DNA of 32,554 nucleotides from Spirochaetaceae bacterium (lineage in GTDB: Bacteria; Spirochaetota; Spirochaetia; Treponematales; Rectinemataceae): the NCBI GenBank assembly GCA_025356015.1, contig JANXYO010000046.1, positions 1 through 32,554 of the forward strand. Reading direction: 5' to 3'. The notes beneath the pieces were generated by a model that was not told the origin of the DNA, searched no databases, and saw only the letters and a list, made by a program, of their open reading frames with translations. Positions 6,232 through 14,689 of the stretch are shown piece after piece. The position numbers and the translations under genes are program-made. Each line of letters opens with the position of its first letter. Position 1 is the first letter of the stretch.

Positions 6232-7886
6232 TCCCAGGCCTCGATGTGGTAGCGGTAGCCCTGTTCTATGAGGAACTTCCTGCGGTTCGCGGCGAATTCC
6301 TCCTCGACCGTATATCGGGAGACAAGGGAATAGAAATACGAGTTGCGCGCCTTCGGGCGGAGGATCCGGCCAAGTCGCTGAGCCTCCTCCTGGCGCGAGC
6401 CGAAGCTTCCCGACACCTGGACGGCGACCGAGGCATCGGGGAGGTCGATCGCGAAATTGGCGACTTTGGACACGACAATGACGCGCACGATCCCGTGCTT
6501 GAAATCCGAGTAGATCCGCTCGCGCTCGGGATTGGGAGTCTTGCCCGTGATGAGGGGGGCTCCCAGCTCCTTCGCGATCCGCCCCAACTGGTCGAGGAAC
6601 TGCCCGATCACCATGATGGGCTCGTCTGGGTGGTTCTCGACAAGCTCCCGCACCGCCTCGTACTTGGCCGGGTTCTCCGCGGCGAGCCTGTGTTTGTCCC
6701 TGGGCTCGGCCACCGTGTAGCGTATGTGGTCGTGCTCGGGCAGGGGTATGCGGATCTCGCGGCAGTAGGCCTCGGCGATGAAGCCCTTGCGCTCCAGGTC
6801 CTTCCAGGGCACGTCGTAGCGTTTGGGACCGATGAGGCTAAAGACGTCGTCCTCCCTTCCGTCCTCGCGCACCAGGGTCGCTGTGAGGCCGAGGCGCCTG
6901 ACGGCCTGGATCTCGGCGACGACCCGGAACACAGGGGCCGGCAGGAGATGGACCTCGTCGTAGATGACAAGGCCCCATTTCTCCTTGCGGAAAAGCTCGA
7001 AGTGGGGAAAGTCCGATTCCTTGTCGGGCCTCCAGGTGAGGATCTGATAGGTCGCGATCGTCACCGGCCTCACCGTCTTCTCCGCGCCGGTGTACTCGCC
7101 CATGGATTCGCTCGGGAGATCGGTCTTGTCGGCTAGCTCGTCCATCCACTGGTGGACGGCCGCCACGTTCGTCGTAACTATGAGGGTCTTGCGCCCCACC
7201 GCCGACATCGCGGCCATCGCGACGATGGTCTTGCCGGCGCCGCAGGGCAGGACGACGACCCCGTAGCCCGAGCCCGGCAAGCCTCCCCCGATGAAGGCGG
7301 CGAGGGCGTCGGCCTGGTAGGGCCTCAAGCTGAAATCCCCGCCCGAGCGGCGTGCGGTGAGGAGCTTGAGCTCGAGGGGATCGCCGGGTACCAGGGGTGC
7401 CTCGTCCCGTACCGGCCAGCCGAGGCGCAGGAGCTCGCGTTTCACCGTCCCCCTGTCGGTGAGCCGTATGACAAAGCCGCCGGGGACTGGCTCGAGCCAT
7501 TTTGCGAGGCGCTTGGAGCTGCCGATCTCGCGTTCGGTCTGGGCGTCCACGCAGGTGAGGAGGAGTGTGCCATCATCCTCCCCCGACTTCAGGACAAGGC
7601 GGCCGAACCTCGACATCGTGTCGCGGACGATGAAGATCACGTCCTTGGGGACCTCGTACCTCGTGTATCGTTCCAGGACGGCCTCGACCTGGTCGCTCCC
7701 CAGGCCCGCGCTTGAGGCGTTCCAGAGCGACAGTGCAGACATGCGGTAGGTATGGAGGTGCTCGGGGCTCTTCTCAAGGGCGGCGAAGGCGCCGAGGGCC
7801 GCGCGCGCCTCCTCGAATTCGGAGGCGTGCACGTCGAGGAGCAGCGAAAGGTCGCTTTGCACGATGAGAGGTTTGACGTCCGCCAT
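6228..7886 (-). CDS. XPB/Ssl2-like superfamily 2 DNA helicase
   Basis: ATP-dependent DNA helicase resembling eukaryotic and archaeal XPB. I start it at ATG 7886 (552 residues), because family members begin just before PLIVQSD; the upstream in-frame TTG at 7925 is unlikely. Order: N-terminal Helicase_C_3-like region (about 5-100), damage-recognition-like region, then Walker A CGAGKT (215-220), DEVH box (310-313), TAT motif III followed by the XPB RED signature (LVREDGRED, 338-346), and motif VI QEEAQRLGRILRP (499-511). All core motifs look intact. XPB enzymes unwind or translocate duplex DNA in nucleotide excision repair and transcription. It heads a five-gene minus operon and diverges from the HAMP cyclase. 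A -10 box TACAAT ends 9 bases before the ATG and there is no Shine-Dalgarno, so the mRNA may be leaderless. Confidence 0.92.
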   Translation of the reverse strand: MADVKPLIVQSDLSLLLDVHASEFEEARAALGAFAALEKSPEHLHTYRMSALSLWNASSAGLGSDQVEAVLERYTRYEVPKDVIFIVRDTMSRFGRLVLKSGEDDGTLLLTCVDAQTEREIGSSKRLAKWLEPVPGGFVIRLTDRGTVKRELLRLGWPVRDEAPLVPGDPLELKLLTARRSGGDFSLRPYQADALAAFIGGGLPGSGYGVVVLPCGAGKTIVAMAAMSAVGRKTLIVTTNVAAVHQWMDELADKTDLPSESMGEYTGAEKTVRPVTIATYQILTWRPDKESDFPHFELFRKEKWGLVIYDEVHLLPAPVFRVVAEIQAVRRLGLTATLVREDGREDDVFSLIGPKRYDVPWKDLERKGFIAEAYCREIRIPLPEHDHIRYTVAEPRDKHRLAAENPAKYEAVRELVENHPDEPIMVIGQFLDQLGRIAKELGAPLITGKTPNPERERIYSDFKHGIVRVIVVSKVANFAIDLPDASVAVQVSGSFGSRQEEAQRLGRILRPKARNSYFYSLVSRYTVEEEFAANRRKFLIEQGYRYHIEAWE

Positions 7887-7900
7887 AATCGGTATATTGT
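7873..7900 (+). promoter_or_regulatory. candidate promoter of the HAMP adenylate cyclase
   Basis: TTGACG (7873-7878), 16-base spacer, TATTGT (7895-7900). The -35 lies inside the first codons of the divergent helicase gene. It would give a leader of about 53 bases before TTG 7960. Confidence 0.4.
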
Positions 7901-7925
7901 AGTCCGATTTGGCCGCGAGGAACAA
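7896..7925 (-). promoter_or_regulatory. candidate promoter of the XPB-like helicase operon
   Basis: On minus: TTGTTC (7925-7920), 18-base spacer, TACAAT (7901-7896). The -10 box ends 9 bases before ATG 7886, implying a leader of 0-3 bases. Its -10 overlaps that of the divergent cyclase promoter, so the two may compete. Confidence 0.45.
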
Positions 7926-7959
7926 TACGCGGCGAGCTTTCGGAGAATGGAGTACAGAA

Positions 7960-9723
7960 TTGCCTAGGCCAGGCCCGAACGACCGTCACGATCTGCCCAA
8001 ATTCTCAGTCCTGAGAGTCATGCTGTCGGGACTTCTCCTCTTCCTCTGCATTTCCGCCTTTTTCGGCATCTTCTTCGTCCTCTCTGACGCGATCAAGCAG
8101 GAACTGCGCGGGGCCCTCCCCCCGCCTTTCGATTTCGGGGGAGCCGGGAGGCATTCCTTCCTGGACCTCTCCGTCCTGGCTGTCCTTGCCGGGCTCATCG
8201 CCTCCCACATCTACCACGCCCCCCTCATCGGCTTCTTCCGCTCGAAGCGGCGGGGCGAGGAGCCTTCGAAGGAACTCGCCGACCTCGCCAGAAGGCGCAT
8301 CTTCAAGTCGCCCATGGTCACTGCCTTATCGGTGCCTGTCCTCCTCGTGCCCCTTGCCCTCCTGCGTCTCCTCCTCGACCCCGGGGCCTCGGGCCTCCAG
8401 GGTTTCATGGCACCAGTCGAGTTCTCGGTGCTGGTCCTCTGCTCGGTGTTCACCCTCCTCTGGCAGAGGCACAGGGTTCAGTCCCTCTATCTCCCCCGGC
8501 TTTTCACAAGGGACGAGCTCGCTCTCTCGATCCCGGGTGCCCACCGCACCAGGATCAGGGCGAACTTCTACCTCGTGATCGCGCTATCGACCCTCCTGCC
8601 CATCCTCATCGTGGGTCTGTTCCTCGGCACGGCGATCAGCTGGGCCGGCACCTCTCCCTCCTTGAGCCCCGAAGCCCATCGCCTCCTGTTCGGCAGCCTC
8701 AGCAGCCCGGGGGGCCGGGCCGAGCCTGGTGTTTCCGGGATCCCCGGTATGGCAGGGATTGAGGCCCTCCCCGCGATCGCCCACCGCGAGCTCATGGTGG
8801 AATCCCTCCCCGTCCCCTACGTCGCGCCCCTGGACGTGCTTCGCATCGTGGCCGGCCTCGGCCTCGGCCTGTCGATGATCGTCGTCTACGTCTTCTTCAT
8901 CGCGCGTTGGACGGCCTCCGACATCATCGACCCTGTCGTCCTCCTGCGCTCGAATGTCGACAAGGCGAAACAGGGCGACCTGACCGCCCTGACCCCGGCC
9001 GTCGCGGCGAACGAGATCGGCGACCTCACCGTGGGCTTCAACGCCATGCTGCGCGGCATAGCCGAGCGGGAGCGAATCAAGGTCCTCTTTGGCCAGTACC
9101 TGACCAAGGAGATCTCCGAGGCGATAATCGAAGGCAAGGTCAGGCTCGAGGGTGCCCGATACGAGGCCACAGTGGTCTTCAGCGACATAAGGGATTTCAC
9201 GACCATGTCCGAGCGCATGGCGCCCGAGGAGGTGTTCGCCTTCCTGAATGACTACCTGGGCCGGATGATAGAGGTCATCGCCGCCAGGGGAGGCATCATC
9301 GACAAATTCCTCGGCGACGGGATCCTGTCGGTCTTTGGCGTGCCCATTGCTTCCGACCACCACGCGGCCGACGCCTTCGCCGCAGCCCTGGACATGCGTG
9401 CCAAGCTGGCCCTGCTGAACGCCGAGCGCTCTGGGCGTGGCCAGGAGGCCGTGAGGATCGGAATCGGCATGCACACGGGAGAGGTCATCGCCGGCAACGT
9501 GGGCAGCGCCCTCAAGCTTCAGTACACTATCATCGGGGACACTGTGAACCTCGCCTCGAGGATCGAGGGGCTGAACAAGGGCTACGGGACCGATCTGTTG
9601 ATGAGTGGCGCGACCCGCTCCCGCCTCGGCACGGCCGGGGCCCAGGGCCTCGGACTCCTTGAGACGGCCATGGTGCGCGGCAAGAGCGAAAAGGTGGATA
9701 TCTGGAGCTTTTCGGAATCCTGA
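7960..9723 (+). CDS. membrane adenylate cyclase, class III, with HAMP domain
   Basis: Makes cAMP from ATP at the inner membrane. I start it at TTG 7960 because GGAG (7949-7952) lies 7 bases upstream; the earlier in-frame TTG 7909 lacks one. In the resulting 587-residue numbering, six membrane segments are visible (about 15-42, 67-91, 118-138, 150-168, 203-225, 290-315). A HAMP domain (about 322-373, QGDLTALTPAVAANEIGDL) follows, then a class III catalytic domain. The metal aspartates are Asp409 (FSDIRDFT) and Asp453 (DKFLGDGIL). Purine-selecting Lys449 and Thr523 (YTIIGDTVNLASR) indicate adenylate rather than guanylate cyclase, and Asn530 and Arg534 are the transition-state residues. The catalytic set is complete. 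It is monocistronic, divergent from the helicase operon. The signal it senses is unknown. Confidence 0.92.
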   Translation: MPRPGPNDRHDLPKFSVLRVMLSGLLLFLCISAFFGIFFVLSDAIKQELRGALPPPFDFGGAGRHSFLDLSVLAVLAGLIASHIYHAPLIGFFRSKRRGEEPSKELADLARRRIFKSPMVTALSVPVLLVPLALLRLLLDPGASGLQGFMAPVEFSVLVLCSVFTLLWQRHRVQSLYLPRLFTRDELALSIPGAHRTRIRANFYLVIALSTLLPILIVGLFLGTAISWAGTSPSLSPEAHRLLFGSLSSPGGRAEPGVSGIPGMAGIEALPAIAHRELMVESLPVPYVAPLDVLRIVAGLGLGLSMIVVYVFFIARWTASDIIDPVVLLRSNVDKAKQGDLTALTPAVAANEIGDLTVGFNAMLRGIAERERIKVLFGQYLTKEISEAIIEGKVRLEGARYEATVVFSDIRDFTTMSERMAPEEVFAFLNDYLGRMIEVIAARGGIIDKFLGDGILSVFGVPIASDHHAADAFAAALDMRAKLALLNAERSGRGQEAVRIGIGMHTGEVIAGNVGSALKLQYTIIGDTVNLASRIEGLNKGYGTDLLMSGATRSRLGTAGAQGLGLLETAMVRGKSEKVDIWSFSES

Positions 9724-9770
9724 TCCCGTGGGTGCTGCGCGCGGCTATGGTGCCGGCGGCCGGCATAATT

Positions 9771-9776
9771 TATACT
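9771..9776 (+). promoter_or_regulatory. candidate -10 box before the 358-residue outer-membrane-like protein
   Basis: TATACT preceded by AT-rich sequence in a GC-rich context, 28 bases before ATG 9805. No convincing -35 is seen. Confidence 0.45.
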
Positions 9777-9804
9777 TTGGCCATTGACGATGGAAGGAGC
9801 AGCA

Positions 9805-10881
9805 ATGAAACGTAGCCTGTGCATGACGATCATCCTGATGGTCCTCGCAGGAGGGGCGGGAGCCCAGATCTCCCTCGCCCCGCTCAACGATGATTTCGGC
9901 GTCCTCATGAAGAGCGTTGGCTCGGACATCGCCCCCCAGCTCCTGCAAACCGCCCTTTCCGGCGATATCGTCGGCGAGGCCGCCTTCTATGGGAATGGAC
10001 CGCTTGGCAATATCACCTTCCTGGCCACGGGGGCCGATTTCGGGAATGGAATAGCCACTATCCTGAACAATAGTTCCCAGACCTGGAAATTCACCCTACC
10101 CATGCCTTCACTTATGTCCCAGGCCCTCGGCTCGAGCTTCTACGACTCGACGAGGACCAGCTTCCCCTACCCCGTCATGGCCCTTGGAGTCGGCTTCAGG
10201 CCGGTCAGGGACATCGAGGTACTCGTCAGTGGCTTCTACCTTCCCCAGGCCCTCATGGATTCCGTGGTCTCCCTCGAGCCGACCATGAAGAAGCTGAGTC
10301 CCACACTCACGGTGGGAAGCATCGTCGTGAAGGTGAGGAAGGTCCTGTTCAAGGACGATGGTGCCTTCCCCGCGATGTCGATCGGGCTCGGAGCTGCCTA
10401 CGCCGGATTCTCCATGGGCGCGACAGTGGCTAGCTTGAACGACATAGGGGGCCGGGTCGACCTCGGCGGCGGCAGCAAGCTTGACCTCTCGGGTAAGTTC
10501 GGCCTCGACACGAGGGTCTACGCGGCCGGCCTCGAGTTCCACGTCTCCAAGCGCCTGCCTGTGGTCACGCCCTTTGCCAAGCTCGGCCTCTGGTATCGGG
10601 ATGCCGTGGTCACCTCGGACACCAACCTCACCGCGACCCTCTATCCCCCCGCCCCGGCAACCAAGACGGTGCAGAAGATCGTCGCAGGCCCCAAGGCCGA
10701 GGACCAGGCCATAGCAGCCATTGCCACGGCCGGCCTTGAGATCAGGATCTTCGCCGTCATCATCCACTTCTCGGCCAGCCTCGACATGGAGAACCCGATG
10801 GTGAATCTTGGAAACCTCAGCCTCAAGGACATGAAGACCAACGGCTTCGCGGTGAGGACCGGAGTCAGGCTCTCGCTCTGA
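9805..10881 (+). CDS. probable outer-membrane beta-barrel protein, unrecognised family
   Basis: A 358-residue exported protein of unknown function. ATG 9805 is chosen for the strong GGAAGGAG at 9792-9799 and because it gives a clean signal peptide, MKRSLCMTIILMVLAGGAGA, with probable cleavage before Gln21. The mature part has many short alternating segments with glycine and aromatic residues (FPYPVMALGVGFRPV, AMSIGLGAAYAGFSMGATVA, PFAKLGLWYRDAVV, FAVIIHFSASLDM) and ends in VRTGVRLSL, all fitting a small beta-barrel. No enzyme motif is seen. It is followed by an intrinsic terminator and preceded by its own -10 box, so it appears monocistronic. It could also be a soluble periplasmic beta protein. 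Confidence 0.75.
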   Translation: MKRSLCMTIILMVLAGGAGAQISLAPLNDDFGVLMKSVGSDIAPQLLQTALSGDIVGEAAFYGNGPLGNITFLATGADFGNGIATILNNSSQTWKFTLPMPSLMSQALGSSFYDSTRTSFPYPVMALGVGFRPVRDIEVLVSGFYLPQALMDSVVSLEPTMKKLSPTLTVGSIVVKVRKVLFKDDGAFPAMSIGLGAAYAGFSMGATVASLNDIGGRVDLGGGSKLDLSGKFGLDTRVYAAGLEFHVSKRLPVVTPFAKLGLWYRDAVVTSDTNLTATLYPPAPATKTVQKIVAGPKAEDQAIAAIATAGLEIRIFAVIIHFSASLDMENPMVNLGNLSLKDMKTNGFAVRTGVRLSL

Positions 10882-10931
10882 TCCAAGGGAGGGAGCCGGT
10901 TCCCCAAGACCCAACCTAGGGCTGGAAATGC

Positions 10932-10967
10932 AGGACGCCAGGGAAGGAATCCCAGGCGTCCTTTTTT
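10932..10967 (+). terminator. intrinsic terminator of the 9805-10881 gene
   Basis: AGGACGCC (10932-10939) pairs with GGCGTCCT (10955-10962). Inside this, after one A-A mismatch, GGGA pairs with TCCC around an AGGAA loop. A run of Ts (10962-10967) follows. Confidence 0.88.
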
Positions 10968-10998
10968 GTGTGCCCGACCGCTTCACTGGAGAAATAAC

Positions 10999-11026
10999 AG
11001 GGGGCTGCCCTTCCGGACAGCCCCCT
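10999..11026. terminator. hairpin between convergent genes, possible terminator of the minus operon
   Basis: AGGGGGCTG (10999-11007) pairs with CAGCCCCCT (11018-11026) around a 10-base loop. It lies 32 bases downstream of the stop of the minus-strand lipoprotein gene at 11058. The downstream T tract is poor on both strands (GTTATTTC on minus, TTGTTC on plus), so termination would be weak or factor-assisted. Confidence 0.55.
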
Positions 11027-11057
11027 TTGTTCATTTGAGCCGCTTATGCGCGAACTA

Positions 11058-12593
11058 TCAGGAGGGCGTCGCCGGTCCGATCAGCAGGACCGAGTATCCG
11101 CCTTCTCCCGCGACCCTGAGGTAGATCTGCCCCAGGGACACAAAGAACGACAGACTGCCGGGCTTGGAAGGCAGCCCGGCGTAGAAGGGGACAAAAGCCC
11201 AGGCCACGTTGCCCGAACCCGTCGAGGTGAAGGTCATCGGGACCTGATTCTTGAATGCAAAAAGGTTGCCGGCATCATCGAGGGCAGCTGCGTATGAGTT
11301 CGGGCCATCGACGAAAGCGGCCACTGCCGTGGCGGCGCTCCCGCCCATGCTCAGCGCGGTGCTGCTGCCGGGAGTACCGTCGGCTGCCGCGACGGCCGTC
11401 GCAAAGAGGCCCAGATCGGTTCCCGCGTACAGGACAGGGCTTGATAAGCCGCCATCAAGGGCAAGCTGCCCGACTGTCGCGGCCTTGCCACCGGAACTGA
11501 ACTGAAGGGTTTTCGCCGTCCCCGAGAGGACGTCGGTGAACCAGGTCTCGAAATCGGTGGAATTGATATCGCTGCCACTGCGGTTGAAGAGGCCCAGGGC
11601 CGATGCGACATAGATGAATTTCGTGGTGCTGGTGGAGAAGCCGCCCGCCCCAGACTGAACAATAGCAGTGACGAGGTCCTTGGTGATCTTGTTCACCAGG
11701 TCGAGGTTGGCCCCCGTGAGGTTGGAAAGCAGGTCAAAGCTGGTCCAGCCCGCTGTGGAAGTCGATGAGGAAAGGTTCGAATAGCGGATGCCGAGGTCCT
11801 TTCCCTTGCCAAAATAGTAGACGAGGAGGCTCGGCGGGCCGCCAAGGGACGCGACGATGGCCCCCGATGCGACGGCGTTCGCACCGAAACCGGTCGAGAC
11901 GGCCGAAAGGCTTGTATGTGAAGGATCAAGCCTGACTAAGCCTTGGCTCGTGTTGAGCCAGACCTCGTCCCGGAAACTCGCCGAGATGTCAAACCAGAGG
12001 CCCTTTGACAGGGAGGACACGGTATAGGCGGCCGTCGAGACGCTCGTCCCGTCGCTGCCCTTGAGGAAAGCCCCCTCGAGCCAGTAGGAGTTGGCGCCAA
12101 TCGTCAAGGTCACAGAGGGGACCGTCGTCGGCGTCTGGGCAAGGAGGGCCGGAGCGAAGTACTGGATCCCCAGGTTCTGGGTGGTGAAGACCCCCGCAGC
12201 GACGGTGAAGGTCCCCGTCTCGCCAAAGTAGAGGGTCTGCCAGCCGCCCACGGTGGTTCCAAGAGCGGCCCGGATTTTGTAGCCAGAGGTCGGCGGCAGG
12301 TCGAGGGTGATCGTGTTCGCATCCGAACCGCCCGAGCTCGCGCTCAGGTTGGCCTGGAAGTAGTCGAGATCTCCCGACTGCTTGAGGAAGGAGCCGTTGA
12401 GCTCGATGTACAGCCGGATCGCGGTGACCGCTCCATTGCCCGCCGTATCGAGGACCTTGGCAGCACCGCCTCCCGCGATGAGGTTCCTTGGCACCGTTAT
12501 CGTGACGTGGCCCTGGGCTGGTGCCTCGAGGGTGCAGGTGGCGAGAATGAGCGCGGCGGCCGCGGCCGCCAGGACTATCGCAAGTTTCTTCAT
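11058..12593 (-). CDS. large secreted lipoprotein, unrecognised
   Basis: A 511-residue lipoprotein of unknown function, last gene of the envelope operon. ATG 12593 is chosen because GAGGAGG, overlapping the stop codon of the preceding fecR-like gene, lies 6 bases upstream; the GTG at 12608 is part of that region. The signal peptide, alanine-rich, ends in LILATC (lipobox Cys20). The mature region begins with a beta-type segment (HVTITVPRNLIAGGG) and then has repeating stretches such as VLYAGTDLGLFATA, FIYVASALGLFNRSG and ILVYYFG-like strands that suggest a beta-propeller or similar repeat fold. No catalytic motif was found. Cotranscription with a FecR-domain protein and a barrel protein suggests a surface or periplasmic structural partner. 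Confidence 0.72.
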   Translation of the reverse strand: MKKLAIVLAAAAAALILATCTLEAPAQGHVTITVPRNLIAGGGAAKVLDTAGNGAVTAIRLYIELNGSFLKQSGDLDYFQANLSASSGGSDANTITLDLPPTSGYKIRAALGTTVGGWQTLYFGETGTFTVAAGVFTTQNLGIQYFAPALLAQTPTTVPSVTLTIGANSYWLEGAFLKGSDGTSVSTAAYTVSSLSKGLWFDISASFRDEVWLNTSQGLVRLDPSHTSLSAVSTGFGANAVASGAIVASLGGPPSLLVYYFGKGKDLGIRYSNLSSSTSTAGWTSFDLLSNLTGANLDLVNKITKDLVTAIVQSGAGGFSTSTTKFIYVASALGLFNRSGSDINSTDFETWFTDVLSGTAKTLQFSSGGKAATVGQLALDGGLSSPVLYAGTDLGLFATAVAAADGTPGSSTALSMGGSAATAVAAFVDGPNSYAAALDDAGNLFAFKNQVPMTFTSTGSGNVAWAFVPFYAGLPSKPGSLSFFVSLGQIYLRVAGEGGYSVLLIGPATPS

Positions 12594-12604
12594 GGTTCGC
12601 CTCC

Positions 12605-13324
12605 TCACGGCCCGGTGACCGTTATGACGATGCCGCTGCGGGCTGCCTCTGGCGGCGGGCCCCCGGGGGCCCGGCCTGTGGCGGCTTCGCCTGTGCCCTG
12701 GGTGGCATGGGCTCCCGTGTCCAGGGCGAAGAAGAGCTGGAGCGAGGCCTCCTGGCCGGGAGAGACCGCCACACCGTTTGCGGCATTCGCGCTGTCGATG
12801 TTTGTCGCTCCCTCGAAGCCCGATGTGGCTCCGCCGCCTTCGGCCTCGCGTGTGGGCCTACCCGGCACGAGGACGACGACGCCCTCGCTCACGCGGAGAT
12901 AGAAGCCGTCGAAACCGAACTCGGTGCCGCGCACCGATGCCGTCGAGTAGGGGCTCTGCACCTTGTAGTCCTGGGGCGTGCCGGGCACCGTCGCCTTGAC
13001 GCTCGCCTGGACAGCCCCGACGCGCAGAAACATGGTGGCCGAGACGCTACCCGACTGCTCGAACAGCTTGTCGAGGGTGAGACGGGTGAGGGGCTTCACG
13101 ACGATCTTCGACTTGTCGATGAGGATCGTGGCTGTCGAATCGAAGCCGGTGGAGATTGTCGTCTTGAGGTCAACGGTCATGCCGTTTGTGGCGGCTGTCC
13201 AGGCGCCACCGTCTGGCTTGACCTCGACCTTGCCCTTGAGACCGGAGAGCACCGCCTGCGTCGCGGCACCGGCCGTCGATGCGAAGATCAGAATCGCCAG
13301 AATGGAAGCAGCTAGCTTCTTCAT
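12605..13324 (-). CDS. secreted FecR-domain protein
   Basis: A 239-residue protein with signal peptide MKKLAASILAILIFASTAGA and a FecR domain (about 25-155). Diagnostic features are the opening GLKGKVEVKPDGGAWTAATN, the region STATILIDKSKIVVKPLTRL, and the YSTASVRGTEFGFDGF segment typical of FecR. Here the domain follows a signal peptide instead of an inner-membrane anchor, so it is not a classical anti-sigma regulator. Such stand-alone FecR proteins are often encoded near CHASE2 cyclases and surface proteins. The C-terminal 70 residues are low-complexity, rich in Gly, Ala and Pro. AAGGAG lies 7 bases before ATG 13324. It is 12 bases after the barrel gene and 11 before the lipoprotein gene. 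Confidence 0.86.
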   Translation of the reverse strand: MKKLAASILAILIFASTAGAATQAVLSGLKGKVEVKPDGGAWTAATNGMTVDLKTTISTGFDSTATILIDKSKIVVKPLTRLTLDKLFEQSGSVSATMFLRVGAVQASVKATVPGTPQDYKVQSPYSTASVRGTEFGFDGFYLRVSEGVVVLVPGRPTREAEGGGATSGFEGATNIDSANAANGVAVSPGQEASLQLFFALDTGAHATQGTGEAATGRAPGGPPPEAARSGIVITVTGP

Positions 13325-13336
13325 CCTTTCGCTCCT

Positions 13337-14689
13337 TTACATATGCAGGGTGATTGCCAGGGTCGCGGCCATTTGCAGTTTCGAGCCGACATAGTCGGAG
13401 TCGAAGGCGCCGCCGGGAATGAAGGCCCCAATCGAGCAAGATACATCGAGGTCGGAGAAAATTCCATAAAGTGCAGTTATATCGACTTCACTACCCAGGT
13501 AGGCCGAGGTCCCGCCGGCCTTGAGTCCCGGCTCAGAGATGGGGCCTGAGCTGGGGCGCAGGAAGGTCATGAGCTTCGCGCTGCCAGTGAGTCCCGCAAG
13601 GAAGAGATCCTTCTCCGAGGCCGAAGCCTGGATGAACACGAGGTTCGCGAGGTAGGGCGAGAAGACGACGCCTAGGGTGCTTCGGGTGAGGGGGGTAAAC
13701 CGCTTGTAGGTCGAGGCGGCGTTCCCTTCCACGGGCCCGGTCGCGTCCGCGTCTCCCGAGGCGAAGATGAACCTGAACCCGGCCGTGCCGTTCAACAGGG
13801 CAATGGGGTACTGGAGGTCGAAACCCGCCAGGACCGACGAGATGGGCGCAAGCTGGTAGGAGTGCCCGCCGGGGGCCGCGGAATCCGGAAGCCAGGACAG
13901 GATCCGGCCCGAGCCGTAGGTGAGGAAAGTACTGTACGAGAGCGACTTGATGGAACCGGCCAGGGTAAAGCCGAAGTACTGGGTGTCCAGGGCTCCGCCC
14001 CCGTCGGCCTTGAAGTTCGTGCTTCCCGTGGCGATGAAGTCGGACTGTTTGTTGAGGTCGTTCTGGACGAGGGCCGACAGGGAGAGACTCTGACCGTAAA
14101 GGCGGGGAAGATCGAGACGGGCCGAGCCAAGAAGGCGACGCGAGCCGAAGAGCTCGCTGTCTGCCGAGGAGCGGGCCTGATCGGCCATGGAAATCGTGAA
14201 GGGCGAGGTGGCCAGGAAAAGAAGTCCTGTATAGGCGGCGCCGAAGGTGAAGGTTGCGCCGGGGTAGGCAAACTCGAGGGAAACGGCGTCGACAGGGGCA
14301 GACACGATGTAGGAACTCGGGTCGGCGAAGTCGAAACGCCCGGCCTGGAGGACAAAGGAATCCATTCCGGCTCGGGGCTGCTTCAGGGCCAGGGTGAACT
14401 TGAGAAGCTGGATATCGTAGCCCAGGAGCTTCGTCGTCCCGCTTGCGGGGATGTTGAGCTGGAGGAAGCCCGAGCCGCGCAACTCGGCCTTGCTGCCCAT
14501 GGGGAGGACGAAGTTGGGGGAGAGGGTGCTAGACTCGGAGAAGCCGGAAATGGCGTAGTTCGCCGAGTTCTCGGTGTTCGTGATGGAGGCCGCCTCCCGC
14601 AGGTCGGCGCCATATTCCTGCCCCAGCACAAGGGTGGGAGCGAGAAGGACGAGGAGGACGGCTATGATGGAAGCGCTTGTCCTTTTCAT
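13337..14689 (-). CDS. probable outer-membrane beta-barrel protein (spirochaete type)
   Basis: A 450-residue exported protein, function unknown. The signal peptide is MKRTSASIIAVLLVLLAPTL followed by VLG, with cleavage before Gln24. The mature part is a series of amphipathic strands with aromatic ends and turn-forming Gly, Asn and Asp residues (ALKQPRAGMDSFVLQAGRFD, FGFTLAGSIKSLSYSTFLTY, AGFDLQYPIALLNGTAGFRF, LQMAATLAITLHM at the C-terminus). The -FVLQAGRFDF- segment recalls porin-like proteins that orient along the membrane normal. Translation is coupled to the upstream small gene by an ATGA overlap (14689-14686). It shares an operon with the FecR protein, which may bind or assemble it. The family assignment is inference from sequence texture. 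Confidence 0.78.
   Translation of the reverse strand: MKRTSASIIAVLLVLLAPTLVLGQEYGADLREAASITNTENSANYAISGFSESSTLSPNFVLPMGSKAELRGSGFLQLNIPASGTTKLLGYDIQLLKFTLALKQPRAGMDSFVLQAGRFDFADPSSYIVSAPVDAVSLEFAYPGATFTFGAAYTGLLFLATSPFTISMADQARSSADSELFGSRRLLGSARLDLPRLYGQSLSLSALVQNDLNKQSDFIATGSTNFKADGGGALDTQYFGFTLAGSIKSLSYSTFLTYGSGRILSWLPDSAAPGGHSYQLAPISSVLAGFDLQYPIALLNGTAGFRFIFASGDADATGPVEGNAASTYKRFTPLTRSTLGVVFSPYLANLVFIQASASEKDLFLAGLTGSAKLMTFLRPSSGPISEPGLKAGGTSAYLGSEVDITALYGIFSDLDVSCSIGAFIPGGAFDSDYVGSKLQMAATLAITLHM

Noticed and set aside
7947-7967. Six-codon mini-ORF (MEYRIA) overlapping the cyclase TTG start, a possible leader peptide
   Set aside because: It has no properly spaced ribosome-binding site of its own, and the overlap is explained by the GGAG element of the cyclase.
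8584-9474. 296-codon minus-strand frame antisense to the HAMP cyclase
   Set aside because: Its composition (His, Gly, Asp rich) is typical of antisense shadows, and the plus-strand gene is secure.
10108-11034. 308-codon minus-strand frame over the outer-membrane-like gene and its terminator
   Set aside because: It spans an obvious plus-strand terminator and has shadow-type composition.
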